64,000 bases of DNA from an uncultured Paracoccaceae bacterium (GCA_947489705.1 CANLEQ010000015.1:1-64000); one strand, 5' to 3'. Positions 15,839-26,103 are shown, numbered from the stretch's first letter. Numbers and translations: made by a program. The notes: generated from the sequence alone by a model not told the origin.

Positions 15839-16747
15839 ATGCTCCTCATCACGATCTGGCCGATCTTCGCGCTGATCTGCCTCGGGTTCTGCCTTGCGCG
15901 CGGCGGCGTTCCGGGCGCGGGCTTCTGGCCTGCCGCCGAACGGATCAACTACGTGCTGCTCTTCCCTGCCCTGCTGGTGGCCAATCTCGCCGATGCGCCG
16001 TTGAGCGATCCGGCGCTCTTGCGGCTGGGCGGGGCGGTGACGGGCATGATCCTCGTCGCGGCCCTCGCGCTCGGGCTTGTGCGACGGATTCGGGGCACGC
16101 CGCCCGCGCGGCACGGGCCCGTCCTTCAGGGGGTGGTGCGGTTCAACACCTATCTTGGCCTCGCGATCACCGCCGGCCTCTTCGGCGACGCGGCACTCGG
16201 CCGGGCGGCCGTCCTGCTGGCCGTGGCGGTGCCGCTCGTCAACGTGCTGTCGGTGCTGGCGCTGACCGGCGGGGGCGCAGGTCGCGGCCCCTGGGCGCTG
16301 ATCCGGCCGATCCTCACCAATCCGCTGATCCTGGCCTGCGCGCTCGGGATCGCCATTTGCCTGACGGGCCTCGGCCTGCCCTACGGGCTCGAGAGCTTCC
16401 TGGGCTTTCTCGCGCAGGCGAGCCTGCCGCTCGGCCTGCTCTGCGTGGGGGCGGCGCTCAGGCCGCGCGCGCTCGGGCTCGAAGTGGTGACGCTGGCCGG
16501 GATCTCGGCCCTGCGCCTTCTGGCCATGCCCCTGCTCGCGGCGCTCATTGCGCGGCTCTTCGCGCTCGGGCCGCACGATGCGGCGATCCTGGTGATCTTC
16601 GCCGCGATCCCGACCGCGCCCACCGCCTATGTCCTGACGCAGCAGCTCAAGGGAGACGGCAGGCTGATGGCGGGCCTCGTCACGGCCCAGACGGTGGCGG
16701 CGCTTGCCACGATCCCGTTCGTGCTCGGGATGCTCGGCATCGGCTGA
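15839..16747 (+). CDS. AEC family transporter (auxin efflux carrier-like)
   Basis: 302 aa with about ten membrane segments and the AEC pattern (LLITIWPIFALICLGFCLARGG; N-half NYVLLFPALLVANLA; C-half FAAIPTAPTAYVLTQQLKGD). AEC proteins export or import organic acids such as malate or malonate; the substrate cannot be told here. It is rightward, alone, and diverges from the S49 gene across 124 bp. Confidence 0.9.
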   Translation: MLLITIWPIFALICLGFCLARGGVPGAGFWPAAERINYVLLFPALLVANLADAPLSDPALLRLGGAVTGMILVAALALGLVRRIRGTPPARHGPVLQGVVRFNTYLGLAITAGLFGDAALGRAAVLLAVAVPLVNVLSVLALTGGGAGRGPWALIRPILTNPLILACALGIAICLTGLGLPYGLESFLGFLAQASLPLGLLCVGAALRPRALGLEVVTLAGISALRLLAMPLLAALIARLFALGPHDAAILVIFAAIPTAPTAYVLTQQLKGDGRLMAGLVTAQTVAALATIPFVLGMLGIG

Positions 16748-16750
16748 GGA

Positions 16751-17512
16751 TCAGTCGCGGATGCGCCAGCCGGTCTTGAAGATCCAGCCGATCGTGGCGA
16801 TGCAGAGGCCCGAGAATCCGACGATCGCCAGCAGGCTGATCAGCACCGGCACGTCGGCAAGCCCGTAGAACGACCAGCGGAACCCCGACACCAGATACAC
16901 GACCGGGTTGAGATAGGTCACGGCCTGCCACGCATCGGGCAGCATCGAAACCGAATAGAACGCCCCGCCCAGAAAGATCAGCGGTTGCAGCACCAGAAGC
17001 GGCACCAGCTGCAACTGCTCGAAATTGCGCGCCCAGATGCCGATGATGAACCCCAGCAGGCTGAACGACAGGCAGGTCAGCATCAAGAACGCCATCATCC
17101 AGACCGGATGCCGGATCTCGAGATCGACGAAGAAGAACGCGGTGACGAGGATGATGAGCCCGATCGCGAAGGATTTCGTCGCCGCGGCCAGCACGTATCC
17201 GGCAGTGATCTCGGCGAAGGAGGCGGGCGCGGACAGAAGCTCGTAGATCGTACCGATGAATTTCGGAAAGTAGATCCCGAAGGCCGCGTTGGTCACCGAT
17301 TGCGTGAGCACCGTCAGCATGATGAGCCCCGGCACGATGAACGCGCCGTAGCTCACGCCCTCGACCTGGTCGATCCGGCTGCCGATGGCGGCGCCGAAAA
17401 CCACGAAATAGAGCGAGGTCGACATGACGGGGGCCACCACCGATTGCAGCAGCGTGCGGAAGGTCCGCTTCATCTCGAAGACGTAGATGGCCTGGATGGC
17501 GGTAAGGTTCAT
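16751..17512 (-). CDS. ABC-2 type transporter permease
   Basis: 253 aa, six membrane segments. Pattern of YadH/NodJ-type permeases ([54 protein letters not shown]). Works with the upstream ATPase (ATGA overlap at 17509-17512) to export an unidentified small molecule or lipid, or a drug. Converges on the AEC gene with 3 bases between. Confidence 0.92.
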   Translation of the reverse strand: MNLTAIQAIYVFEMKRTFRTLLQSVVAPVMSTSLYFVVFGAAIGSRIDQVEGVSYGAFIVPGLIMLTVLTQSVTNAAFGIYFPKFIGTIYELLSAPASFAEITAGYVLAAATKSFAIGLIILVTAFFFVDLEIRHPVWMMAFLMLTCLSFSLLGFIIGIWARNFEQLQLVPLLVLQPLIFLGGAFYSVSMLPDAWQAVTYLNPVVYLVSGFRWSFYGLADVPVLISLLAIVGFSGLCIATIGWIFKTGWRIRD

Positions 17513-18438
17513 CGCGCGTCTCCCTGCGTCAGATCCACGAAGATGTCCTCGAGGCTCGATTGTTCGGTCCGCACGTCGCGCATCTGAAGCCCCGCGGCCT
17601 GGAGGTCGTTCAAGAGCTTGGTGATGCCCGTCCGGTCGCGGCGGCTGTCGTAGTGATAGACGATCTCCGAGCCGTCCCGCCCGACGCTCAGGTCGTAGCC
17701 CGAAAGCGCCTCGGGCACCTTCTCCACATTGGTCGAAAGCTCGATGACGAGCTGCTTGCGGCCCAGTTCGGCCATCAGCTCGGCCTTCTCGCGCACCAGC
17801 CGGATCTCGCCGCCGGCCATGATGCCGATCCGGTCGGCCATGAGCTCCGCTTCCTCGATGTAATGCGTGGTGAGGATGATGGTCACGCCGTGCGATTTGA
17901 GATCGCGCATCGTCTCCCACATCTCGCGGCGCAGCTCGACATCGACACCTGCGGTGGGCTCGTCGAGGAACAGCACCCGCGGCTCGTGGGCCAGCGCCTT
18001 GGCGATCAGCACCCGGCGCTTCATGCCCCCCGACAATTCCTTGGTCTGCGCGTCGCGCTTGTCCCAAAGGCTGAGCTGGCGCAGGACGCGTTCGATATAG
18101 GCGTCGTCGCGGCCTTTGCCGAAGAGCCCGCGCGAGAACATCACCGTGTTCATCACCGTCTCGAACGGCTCGAGATTGATCTCCTGCGGGACGAGCCCGA
18201 TCAGGGCGCGCGCCGCGCGGTATTCGCCGATCGTGTCGTGGCCGCCGACGCTGACCTTGCCCGAAGTGGCGGTGGTGATGCCGCAGATGATCGAGATGAG
18301 CGTCGTCTTGCCGGCCCCGTTCGGCCCGAGGAGCGCCAGGACCTCGCCGTCGCGGATGTCGAGCGACACGTCCTTGAGCGCGCGGAAACCGCCGTCGTAG
18401 GTCTTGTTCAGAGTCTGGACGGAGACGATCGATGACAT
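17509..18438 (-). CDS. ABC transporter ATP-binding protein (YadG/NodI type)
   Basis: 309 aa. Walker [15 protein letters not shown], signature [15 protein letters not shown], Walker [13 protein letters not shown], and H-loop [10 protein letters not shown], followed by a C-terminal extension of about 90 residues ending in [12 protein letters not shown], typical of two-gene exporters (DrrA/NodI/YadG). Start ATG 18438 gives [17 protein letters not shown]. Overlaps the permease by four bases. Confidence 0.94.
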   Translation of the reverse strand: MSSIVSVQTLNKTYDGGFRALKDVSLDIRDGEVLALLGPNGAGKTTLISIICGITTATSGKVSVGGHDTIGEYRAARALIGLVPQEINLEPFETVMNTVMFSRGLFGKGRDDAYIERVLRQLSLWDKRDAQTKELSGGMKRRVLIAKALAHEPRVLFLDEPTAGVDVELRREMWETMRDLKSHGVTIILTTHYIEEAELMADRIGIMAGGEIRLVREKAELMAELGRKQLVIELSTNVEKVPEALSGYDLSVGRDGSEIVYHYDSRRDRTGITKLLNDLQAAGLQMRDVRTEQSSLEDIFVDLTQGDAR

Positions 18439-18572
18439 GGCGGATCCCGGAATTGCGACCCGCCACACCTAGCGGTGCCACCCTGCCGTGGAAAGGGCCA
18501 CGGGATGCACAAGGCCCGCGGCCCGTTCGCACAACGCTGGAGCCCGCCGCCGCGATATGCGACGGCTGGCGC

Positions 18573-19778
18573 ATGGAATGCGAGGCATTGGTGATAGGCG
18601 GCGGCCCGGCGGGCCTGATGGCGGCGGAAACGCTGGCAAGAGCGGGGTTTCCCCCGCTGCTGGCCGAGGCGATGCCGACCTTCGGTCGCAAGTTCCTGAT
18701 GGCCGGCAGGTCCGGCCTCAACCTCACGAAGGACGCCGGACCTGCGGATTTCGATCGGGCCTATGGCGACGGGGCGGGCCCGGTGCCGGATATCGTGCGC
18801 GGTTTCGACCAGCAGGCCGTGCGCCGCTGGGCCGAAGGGCTCGGGTCCGAGCTCTTCGTGGGCTCCACGGGGCGGGTCTTTCCGACCGCGATGAAGGCCT
18901 CGCCGCTCCTGCGCGCCTGGACCGGGCGGCTCGGGGATCTGGGCGTCCGGCTCCGGACCCGCTGGCGCTGGACCGGGATCGAGACAAGCGGCAAATGTTT
19001 CGCGCGCGAAACATTTCGCGCGGGGTTCACCTTCGAGACGCCCGATGGCGCCGTGACGCTGCGCCCGCGGATCTGCGTTCTGGCGCTCGGCGGTGCGTCG
19101 TGGCGGCGGCTCGGCTCTGACGGGGCATGGGTGCCGTGGCTGCGCGAGCTTGGTGTCGCGGTCGACGATTTCGCCCCCGCCAATGCCGGGCTCGACGTCG
19201 ACTGGTCTGCGCATATGGAGCCTTTGCTGGGCGTCCCCGTGAAGGGCGCGGCGCTGCTCGCAGGCGGCGGGACGCATCGGGGCGAGTTCGTGATCTCGCG
19301 CCGGGGCCTCGAAGGCGGCGGGATCTATGCCGCGAGTCGCGCAGTGCGCGAGGGTGCTGCGCTCCATCTCGATCTGGTGCCCGACCGGGATGTCGGGAAC
19401 GTCGCCGCGCGCCTGGCATCCGCCCGCGGATCGGTGTCGAACCGGCTTCGCAAGGGCCTGCGGCTCGACCCCGCGCGGCTGGCGTTGCTGATGGAATTCG
19501 GCCGCCCGCTGCCCGCGGGACGGGATCTCGCACGCCTCGTCAAGCACCTTCCCGTGCCGCATCGCGGCTTGCGCCCGCTCGACGAGGCGATCTCGTCGGC
19601 GGGCGGCATTGCATGGGACGCGCTCGACCCGGATCTGCAGCTGAAGGCGCTGCCCGGGGTTTTCGCCGCGGGCGAGATGCTGGGCTGGGAGGCGCCGACG
19701 GGCGGCTACCTGCTGACGGCCTGCCTTGCGACCGGGCGGCATGCGGGGCACGCGGCCGTTCGTCTTCTCGGAGACTGA
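18573..19778 (+). CDS. HI0933-like FAD-dependent flavoprotein (TIGR03862 type)
   Basis: 401 aa. N-terminal FAD-binding fold [19 protein letters not shown], then the family stretch [34 protein letters not shown], and the C-terminal FAD loop [22 protein letters not shown]. The reaction of the family is not established; members are soluble flavoproteins related to BaiN/YhiN. Residues 141-148 (KCFARETF) are encoded by a perfect 24-bp palindrome at 18993-19016 using codons rare in this genome. ATG at 18573 is adopted because it begins directly at the FAD fold. It stands 46 bp before zapE. Confidence 0.88.
   Translation: MECEALVIGGGPAGLMAAETLARAGFPPLLAEAMPTFGRKFLMAGRSGLNLTKDAGPADFDRAYGDGAGPVPDIVRGFDQQAVRRWAEGLGSELFVGSTGRVFPTAMKASPLLRAWTGRLGDLGVRLRTRWRWTGIETSGKCFARETFRAGFTFETPDGAVTLRPRICVLALGGASWRRLGSDGAWVPWLRELGVAVDDFAPANAGLDVDWSAHMEPLLGVPVKGAALLAGGGTHRGEFVISRRGLEGGGIYAASRAVREGAALHLDLVPDRDVGNVAARLASARGSVSNRLRKGLRLDPARLALLMEFGRPLPAGRDLARLVKHLPVPHRGLRPLDEAISSAGGIAWDALDPDLQLKALPGVFAAGEMLGWEAPTGGYLLTACLATGRHAGHAAVRLLGD
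18993..19016. repeat. perfect 24-bp palindrome in coding DNA
   Basis: Bases 18993-19016 are self-complementary over all 24 positions, with TGTTTC and GAAACA half-sites around a GCGCGC core and AAA/TTT at the ends. It starts exactly at a codon boundary and reads K-C-F-A-R-E-T-F. The half-sites equal those of the ParB site parS, but the core is 6 bp instead of 4, so it is not a canonical parS. Confidence 0.9.
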
Positions 19779-19824
19779 GAAGAACCGCTTTTCCTTCGCC
19801 CCGCCCGGCGGATAAGAGGGCGGC

Positions 19825-20895
19825 ATGGCCCGACGTTTCGAAGACATCTATGCCGCCGCCGTCGAGAACGGCGATCTCGAGGCAGACCCCGCGCAGGAAG
19901 GCGTCCTGCCGGAATTCACGCGGATCGCCGAGGCGCTGGAGCGACCTGCATCCAAGCGCGGCTGGTTCTCGCGCCGCGCGGCCCCCGAGGCCGCGACCGG
20001 GCTCTATCTCTGGGGCGGTGTGGGGCGCGGCAAGTCGATGCTGATGGACCTCTTCTTTCGCAACGTCGACATCGAGGGCAAGCGCCGCGTCCATTTCCAC
20101 GCTTTCATGCAGGAGGTTCACAAGGGGATAAACGCGGCCCGCGAACAAGGCGTCGACGACGCCATAGCACCGGTGGCCGACGAGATTTCCGAAGGGCTGC
20201 GGCTCCTCTGCTTCGACGAGATGCAGATCGGCGACATCACCGACGCGATGATCGTGGGGCGCCTCTTCGAGCGGCTCTTCGCGGATGGGGTCACGATCGT
20301 CTCCACGTCGAACCGGGTGCCCGACGACCTCTACAAGGACGGGCTGAACCGGCAGCTCTTCCTGCCCTTCATCGACCTGCTGAAGGCGCGGATGGAGGTG
20401 GTGGAGCTGGCCTCGCCTCGCGACTGGCGGCAGGACCGCATCGCCGGGTCGGATCTCTATTTCCACCCCGCGGATGCCGAGGCGCGCGAGAAGATCGACC
20501 GGCTGTGGGACCGGCTGGCCGACGGCCCCGGAGAGGCGCTGGAGCTGACCGTGTCGGGCCATTCGGTCACCCTGCCCCGCTATTCCGGCGGCGTGGGGCG
20601 CGCGCGGTTCTGGGATCTCTGCGGCAAGCCGCTCGGCGCCGCGGATTACCTCGCCATCGCCGAGCATGTCCGGGTCCTGATGCTCGAGAACATCCCGCGG
20701 CTCGGATCGGACAATTACAACGAGGCGCGGCGGTTCGTGACGTTGGTCGATGCGCTCTACGAGGCGCGGACGCGGCTGATCGCGTCGGCGGCGGATGTGC
20801 CGGAGAACCTCTATATCGAGGGGACCGGCTCGTTCGAATTCGAGCGCACGGCCTCGCGCCTGCGCGAGATGCAAAGTGCCGAGTGGGGCGCCTGA
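19825..20895 (+). CDS. zapE: cell division protein ZapE / AFG1-family ATPase
   Basis: 356 aa AAA-like ATPase. Walker A LWGGVGRGKSMLMDLF (K70), Walker B LLCFDEMQIGD, sensor region TIVSTSNRVPDDLYKDGLNRQLFLPF, and the C-terminal RFWDLCGKPLGAADYLAIA, all characteristic of AFG1/ZapE. E. coli ZapE acts at the Z ring under stress; mitochondrial Afg1 handles respiratory-chain protein turnover. Rightward, probably co-transcribed with the flavoprotein 46 bp upstream. Confidence 0.94.
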   Translation: MARRFEDIYAAAVENGDLEADPAQEGVLPEFTRIAEALERPASKRGWFSRRAAPEAATGLYLWGGVGRGKSMLMDLFFRNVDIEGKRRVHFHAFMQEVHKGINAAREQGVDDAIAPVADEISEGLRLLCFDEMQIGDITDAMIVGRLFERLFADGVTIVSTSNRVPDDLYKDGLNRQLFLPFIDLLKARMEVVELASPRDWRQDRIAGSDLYFHPADAEAREKIDRLWDRLADGPGEALELTVSGHSVTLPRYSGGVGRARFWDLCGKPLGAADYLAIAEHVRVLMLENIPRLGSDNYNEARRFVTLVDALYEARTRLIASAADVPENLYIEGTGSFEFERTASRLREMQSAEWGA

Positions 20896-20930
20896 GGATC
20901 GGGGGCGCGCCGGCCTCCGGCGGTCGGCCG

Positions 20931-20953
20931 TGAGTATTTGGGGACAGATGAAA
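20931..20953 (+). repeat. Rhodobacterales-type intergenic motif (GAGTATTTGGGGACAGATGA)
   Basis: The 75-bp gap between the convergent zapE and folC genes holds a GC-rich self-pairing stretch (about 20905-20930) followed by TGAGTATTTGGGGACAGATG and AAA. From memory, near-identical GC-hairpin plus TATTTgGgGACAGATGAAA strings recur behind genes in Rhodobacteraceae genomes. Function unknown; may mark transcript ends. Only this copy was noticed in the window. Confidence 0.5.
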
Positions 20954-20970
20954 CCCGGGGCGCGGCAGGC

Positions 20971-22251
20971 TCAGCCGTGGTCGCGCAGGATCCGGCCCGC
21001 GAGATAGAGCGATCCGCAGATGAGGATGCGGGCATGGGGCGCGCGGGCGGCGATGTCGCGGATCGCGGCGAGCGGCGTCTCGGCGGTGCGGGCGGTCATG
21101 CCGAGAGCGGTGGCCGCGGCCGCCGTCGCCTCGGCCGGCAGCGTGTTCGCCTCGCCGGGGATCGACACCGCGGCGAGGCTTGCCGCGTGCGGAGCGAGCG
21201 GCGCGAGATAGCCCGCGATGTCCTTGGTGTTGAGCATGCCGCAGACCAGGTGCGTCTCGCGCGGGGTCATGCCCGCAAGCGTCGCGGCGACGGCGTCGCC
21301 CGCGGCCGGGTTATGGCCGCCATCGAGCAGGATCTCGGCGCCGGGTGCCGCATCGACGCAGGGCCCGTGCGTCAGCCGCTGCATCCGGGCGGGCCAGACG
21401 GCATCGCGCAAGGCGGCCTCGATCGCGGGCTCTCCGGCGCCGAGCGCGCGCAAGGCGGCGATCGCGGTGCCGGCATTGTCGATCTGATGCGGGCCCGCGA
21501 GCGCCGGGAGCGGCAGATCCAGGAGGCCCCGTTCGTCCTGGAAGGCGAGGCGCCCGTGCTCGACCCCGACATGCCAGTGCTGTCCGTGTGTCTCGCACCC
21601 GACCCCGAGACGGGCCGCGCGATGCTCGATCACGTCGAGTGCCGCGCCGTCCTGCCGCGCGACGATGGCGGGGACCCCGCGCTTGAGGATGCCGGCCTTT
21701 TCGCCCGCGATGGCCGCGAGCGTGTCGCCGAGATAGGATTGGTGGTCGAGCGCGATGGGCGTGAGGATCGTCAGAGCGGGTTCGGCGACGACGTTGGTGG
21801 CGTCGAGCCTTCCGCCCAAGCCCACTTCGAGCAGCGTGTAATCGGCCGGTTCGCGGGCGAAGGCCAGCAGCGCCGCGCAGGTCGTGATCTCGAAGAAGGT
21901 GATCGGTGCTGCGTCATTCGCGGCCTCGCATTCGTCGAGCAGCGCGGCCAGATCCGGCTCGGAGATCAGCGATCCGGCCACGCGGATGCGTTCGTGGAAC
22001 CTCGCCAGATGCGGCGAGGTATAGGCGTGGCAGCGCGCGCCCTGTGCCTCCAGCCCCGCGCGGATCATGGCGAGCGTCGAGCCCTTGCCGTTGGTGCCCG
22101 CGATGTGGATCACCGGGGGCAGGTCTCGCTCGGGATGGCCCAGCCGGTCGAGCAGGCGCCACATCCGGTCGAGCGACAGGTCGATCACCTTGGGGTGCAG
22201 TGCCATCAGCCGGTCGAGGATCGCGTCGGATCCCTCGCGCGCGCGGGTCAA
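20971..22251 (-). CDS. folC: bifunctional folylpolyglutamate / dihydrofolate synthase
   Basis: 426 aa Mur-ligase-type enzyme adding glutamate to dihydropteroate and folates. P-loop IHIAGTNGKGSTLAM, TSPHLARFHERIRV, YTLLEVGLGGRLDATNV, and LDGGHNPAAGDAVAATL are all FolC motifs. The initiator at 22251 is TTG, 6 bases after the accD stop; the first in-frame ATG (22206) would remove 15 conserved-looking residues (SDAILDRLMALHPK), so TTG is preferred. Second gene of accD-folC. Confidence 0.94.
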   Translation of the reverse strand: MTRAREGSDAILDRLMALHPKVIDLSLDRMWRLLDRLGHPERDLPPVIHIAGTNGKGSTLAMIRAGLEAQGARCHAYTSPHLARFHERIRVAGSLISEPDLAALLDECEAANDAAPITFFEITTCAALLAFAREPADYTLLEVGLGGRLDATNVVAEPALTILTPIALDHQSYLGDTLAAIAGEKAGILKRGVPAIVARQDGAALDVIEHRAARLGVGCETHGQHWHVGVEHGRLAFQDERGLLDLPLPALAGPHQIDNAGTAIAALRALGAGEPAIEAALRDAVWPARMQRLTHGPCVDAAPGAEILLDGGHNPAAGDAVAATLAGMTPRETHLVCGMLNTKDIAGYLAPLAPHAASLAAVSIPGEANTLPAEATAAAATALGMTARTAETPLAAIRDIAARAPHARILICGSLYLAGRILRDHG

Positions 22252-22257
22252 CGCGGC

Positions 22258-23199
22258 TCAGCCCGCCTTGGAACGCTGCGCCGGCTGCTCGGGCAGCGGC
22301 GCGTCGTCGGCGACCGTCTCGGGGCCCGGAAGATCGCCGGCCACCGCGGGCGGCATGCCGCGCAGCATGCGCAGGATCGTGATGAGCTCGTCGCGCATCA
22401 CGCGGCGGTCGGTCACCCGGTCGAGCATCCCGTGGTCGAGCAGGTATTCGGCGCGCTGGAACCCCTCCGGCAGCTTCTCGCGGATCGTCTGTTCGATCAC
22501 CCGCGGGCCCGCGAAGCAGATGAGCGCCCCGGGCTCGGCGATCTGGATGTCGCCCAGCATCGCGTAGGAGGCGGTGACGCCGCCCGTGGTCGGATGGGTC
22601 AGCACCACGATGTAGGGAAGGCCTGCCTCCTTGACCATGTCGACGGCGACGGTCGTGCGGGGCATCTGCATCAGCGACAGGATCCCCTCCTGCATGCGCG
22701 CGCCGCCCGCCGCCGAAAAGAGGATCAGCGGACGCTTGAGCTCCACCGCGCGTTCGGCGGCGGCGAGGATGGCGTTGCCGACATACATCCCCATCGAGCC
22801 GGCCATGAAGCTGAAATCCTGGCCGGCGACGACGACGGGCACGCGGCCGATCTCGCCCTCGGCGACCAGCATCGCCTCCTTCTCGCCGGTCTGGCGCTGG
22901 GCCTGGCGCAGGCGGTCGGGATATTTCTTCTGGTCGCGGAACTGAAGCGGATCGGCGGGGGGCGCGGAGACCGAGACCTCCTTGAAGGCGCCGGCGTCGA
23001 AGAGCACCCGGAACCGGTCGCGCGGGGTCAGGGCCATGTGGTGGTCGCAATTGGTGCAGACGTTGAGGTTCTCGGCCAGCTCCCTGTGGAACAGCATCGT
23101 TCCGCATTCGTCGCATTTCGTCCAGAGGTTCTCGGGCACTTCCCTCCGGGAGAAGAGCGAGTTGATCTTGGGACGGACGTAATTGGCAATCCAGTTCAC
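22258..23199 (-). CDS. accD: acetyl-CoA carboxylase carboxyltransferase subunit beta
   Basis: 313 aa. Carries the N-terminal zinc ribbon (C-D-E-C and C-T-N-C pairs in TKCDECGTMLFHRELAENL and VCTNCDHHMAL), then the crotonase-like carboxyltransferase fold with SAAGGARMQEG and LTHPTTGGVTASYAMLGD. Forms the alpha2beta2 transferase with AccA (not in the window) that makes malonyl-CoA. Its C-terminal tail is Pro/Ala-rich. First gene of accD-folC. Confidence 0.96.
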   Translation of the reverse strand: MNWIANYVRPKINSLFSRREVPENLWTKCDECGTMLFHRELAENLNVCTNCDHHMALTPRDRFRVLFDAGAFKEVSVSAPPADPLQFRDQKKYPDRLRQAQRQTGEKEAMLVAEGEIGRVPVVVAGQDFSFMAGSMGMYVGNAILAAAERAVELKRPLILFSAAGGARMQEGILSLMQMPRTTVAVDMVKEAGLPYIVVLTHPTTGGVTASYAMLGDIQIAEPGALICFAGPRVIEQTIREKLPEGFQRAEYLLDHGMLDRVTDRRVMRDELITILRMLRGMPPAVAGDLPGPETVADDAPLPEQPAQRSKAG

Positions 23200-23275
23200 T
23201 CAGGGCGCTCCATCGAGGTTCCGTGTCGTGTTAACGTATCGGAGCCGGGATACGCGGCGGCCGTGAAAAATGCAA

Positions 23276-24163
23276 TCAGCGGCTCAGGCGCCAGCGCAGC
23301 GCCGCCCAGACGACGATGACGAGCGCCAGATCCGCCATCAGGAGCGGCCCGGTGATCGTGACCTCGCTGGCCGCATAGGGCGTCACGAAAAGCGCGAGGC
23401 CGGTGATCGTGCCCTGCGTCGCGACGAGCAGGATCGCCACGATGTTGTTGGCCAGGTGCAGCCCCCAGGCCGCGCCGATGGAGCCCGTCGCATTGGTCAG
23501 GTCGGCGGCGATGAGGCCGAAGAACGCCGTCGAGCCCACGACGGCCCACGAATTCGAGCCCATCGTGATCGGGTCGTAATGCAAGAGCCCGAACAGAAGC
23601 GAGGGCACCAGCATGTAGATGAGCGGCGTGGCGAAGCGCGCGGCGAGCTGCTGCATGAGATAGCCGCGAAAGAGCAGCTCTTCGGCGCCGGTCTGGATCG
23701 CGACGGCCAGAAGCGACAGCGGCAGCAGCGCGAGCCAGAGGCCCGGCGGCACGTTCGAGAGCGCGTCGAACCCGGTCGACCACACGCCGAGCGTGACGCC
23801 GTAGATCGCCATCGCGATGCCCAGCGCGGCCACGAAATGGCGCAGCACGATCCGGCCCGGCCCGAAGAGCGACGCGACGCTGCGCCGGTGCAAAAGGCGC
23901 ACCGCCGCCATCGGCGCCAGCAGCATGCCGATGAAGGTCGAAAGCAGCAGGAACGTCGTGGCCGGCGTCACGGGATTGGCGAGGCGCGCCATCACCGTCA
24001 TCGCCCGGTCGAGGCCCAGCGCGAAGACCAGGGCACCGGTACTTAGCGCGACCCAGAGCGTCATCACGAGCGCGATCACCACGAGCCCCAGCAGCAGCCG
24101 CCAGATCTCCGGACGGCGTCTGGCGGGCGCGACGAACGCCGTGAATGGCAAAGCCTTCGTCAT
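23276..24163 (-). CDS. CPBP (Abi) family intramembrane metalloprotease
   Basis: 295 aa with about eight membrane segments. The three CPBP motifs are complete: EELLFRGYLMQ (EExxxR), FGLLHYD (FxxxH) and HLANN (HxxxN), so zinc-dependent intramembrane proteolysis is plausible. Substrate unknown; family members process prenylated or small membrane proteins, or confer bacteriocin immunity. Start ATG 24163. Lies 76 bp upstream of accD on the same strand. Confidence 0.88.
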   Translation of the reverse strand: MTKALPFTAFVAPARRRPEIWRLLLGLVVIALVMTLWVALSTGALVFALGLDRAMTVMARLANPVTPATTFLLLSTFIGMLLAPMAAVRLLHRRSVASLFGPGRIVLRHFVAALGIAMAIYGVTLGVWSTGFDALSNVPPGLWLALLPLSLLAVAIQTGAEELLFRGYLMQQLAARFATPLIYMLVPSLLFGLLHYDPITMGSNSWAVVGSTAFFGLIAADLTNATGSIGAAWGLHLANNIVAILLVATQGTITGLALFVTPYAASEVTITGPLLMADLALVIVVWAALRWRLSR

Positions 24164-24330
24164 GGGGGTTTTGCGGTCCTCGGTCGGGTGTCTGCGGACC
24201 CTAACCGTGCCACCGCCCCGGTGCAATTCGTCAATTGGCGCGCGCCCGGGCCGCCGCCTAATGCCTTGTCGAAGGACGCCGCGTCACCTATGCGGGAAGC
24301 CAGCCCACGCCATCCGACGGAGTCCGCGCC

Positions 24331-26094
24331 ATGCTGCGAAACAAGCCCGACAAGTCCAAGCTCCCCTCCCGCCACGTCACGGAAGGGCCCGCGCGGGCGC
24401 CGCACCGGTCCTATTACTACGCGATGGACCTGACGGAGGAGCAGATCGACCAGCCCTTCGTGGGCGTGGCGACCTGCTGGAACGAGGCGGCGCCCTGCAA
24501 CATCGCGCTCAACTGGCAGGCGCAGTCGGTCAAGTCGGGCGTGAAATCGGCGGGCGGCACGCCGCGCGAATTCACCACCATCACCGTGACCGACGGGATC
24601 GCGATGGGCCACGAGGGCATGCGCTCCTCTCTGGCCAGCCGCGAGGCCATCGCCGATACGGTCGAGCTGACCATGCGGGGCCATTGCTACGACGCGCTGG
24701 TGGGGCTCGCGGGCTGCGACAAGTCGCTGCCGGGCATGATGATGGCGATGATCCGCCTCAACACGCCGTCGGTCTTCATGTATGGCGGCTCGATCCTGCC
24801 GGGCAAGGTGCCCGACGGCGCCGACGTGCCCGAGGATTTCGCGACCCGCGACCTCACGGTGCAGGACATGTTCGAGGCGGTCGGCCGCTATCAATCGGGC
24901 GAGGTCACGGACGAACAGCTTGCCGTTCTGGAACGCGTGGCCTGCCCCTCGGCGGGGGCCTGCGGCGGGCAGTTCACCGCCAACACGATGGCCTGCGTCA
25001 GCGAGGCGATCGGCCTCGCGCTCTTCAACAGCTCGGGCATGCCCGCCCCCTACGAGAGCCGCGGACAATACGGCGAAGCGTCAGGCGCCGCGGTGATGAA
25101 CCTGATCGAGAAGAACATCCGCGCCCGCGACATCGTCACCCGCAAGTCGCTCGAGAATGCGGCGCGGGTCGTGGCCTGCACCGGCGGGTCGACCAATGCG
25201 GGCCTGCACATGCCCGCGATGGCGCACGAGGCGGGGATCGATTTCGACCTCTTAGACGTCACCGACATCTTCCGCGACACGCCCTACTTCGTCGACCTCA
25301 AGCCCGGCGGGCAATACGTCGCCAAGGATCTCTACGAGGCCGGCGGCGTGCCCGTCGTCATGAAGGAGCTGCGCCGCGCGGGCCTGATCCACGAAGACTG
25401 CATGACCGCGTCGGGCCGCGCCATCGGCGAGGAGATCGACCGTGTGGAACGCGAGGCCGACGGCCGGGTGATCTATCCCGTGGACACGCCCATCACCAGG
25501 ACGGGCGGCGTCGTGGGTCTCAAGGGCAACCTCGCCCCCGAGGGCGCCATCGTGAAGGTCGCGGGCATGTCCGAGGCCGAGCAGGTCTTTACCGGCCCTG
25601 CGCGCGTCTTCGAGAACGAGGAAGAGGCCTTCGCCGCCGTCAAGGCGCGCTCCTACAAGGAGGGCGAGGTGCTCGTCATCCGCAACGAGGGGCCCGCGGG
25701 CGGCCCCGGCATGCGCGAGATGCTGGCCACGACCGCCGCCCTTTCGGGGCAAGGCATGGGCAAGAAGGTCGCGCTGATCACCGACGGGCGGTTCTCGGGG
25801 GCGACGCGCGGCTTCTGCGTGGGCCATGTCGGCCCCGAGGCGGCGCATGGCGGGCCCATCGCGCTGCTCCAGACCGGCGACGTGATCACCATCGACGCGA
25901 TCCGCGGCGAGATCAGCGTCGATCTCGACGCCGAGACGCTCGATGCGCGGCGCGCCGCCTGGGCCGGCCCGCGCGACACGATCTATGCCTCGGGCGCGCT
26001 CTGGAAATACGCGCAGCTCGTCGGCGATACCCGCAAGGGTGCGGTGACGCATCCCGGCGGCAAGGCCGAGAAGCACGTCTACATGGATCTCTGA
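24331..26094 (+). CDS. ilvD: dihydroxy-acid dehydratase
   Basis: 587 aa. Dehydrates 2,3-dihydroxy-isovalerate/methylvalerate in valine, isoleucine and leucine synthesis. Iron-sulfur cysteines appear in [27 protein letters not shown] and [12 protein letters not shown]; substrate segments are [16 protein letters not shown] and [18 protein letters not shown]. The three-Cys pattern fits the plant-like [2Fe-2S] subtype. A GC hairpin follows at 26104-26126. Confidence 0.96.
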   Translation: MLRNKPDKSKLPSRHVTEGPARAPHRSYYYAMDLTEEQIDQPFVGVATCWNEAAPCNIALNWQAQSVKSGVKSAGGTPREFTTITVTDGIAMGHEGMRSSLASREAIADTVELTMRGHCYDALVGLAGCDKSLPGMMMAMIRLNTPSVFMYGGSILPGKVPDGADVPEDFATRDLTVQDMFEAVGRYQSGEVTDEQLAVLERVACPSAGACGGQFTANTMACVSEAIGLALFNSSGMPAPYESRGQYGEASGAAVMNLIEKNIRARDIVTRKSLENAARVVACTGGSTNAGLHMPAMAHEAGIDFDLLDVTDIFRDTPYFVDLKPGGQYVAKDLYEAGGVPVVMKELRRAGLIHEDCMTASGRAIGEEIDRVEREADGRVIYPVDTPITRTGGVVGLKGNLAPEGAIVKVAGMSEAEQVFTGPARVFENEEEAFAAVKARSYKEGEVLVIRNEGPAGGPGMREMLATTAALSGQGMGKKVALITDGRFSGATRGFCVGHVGPEAAHGGPIALLQTGDVITIDAIRGEISVDLDAETLDARRAAWAGPRDTIYASGALWKYAQLVGDTRKGAVTHPGGKAEKHVYMDL

Positions 26095-26103
26095 TCCCCG
26101 GCC

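Noticed and set aside
13795-16779. 994-residue open frame on the plus strand
   Set aside because: It is antisense to the exchanger, zinc-ribbon and S49 genes, is rich in Arg/His/Gln/Asp repeats, and has no family motifs. It is a shadow of high third-position GC.
18993-19016. Canonical parS site
   Set aside because: Half-sites match, but parS has a 4-bp ACGT core and this has GCGCGC, which changes the spacing by 2 bp. Also lies in a gene and alone, with no parAB nearby.
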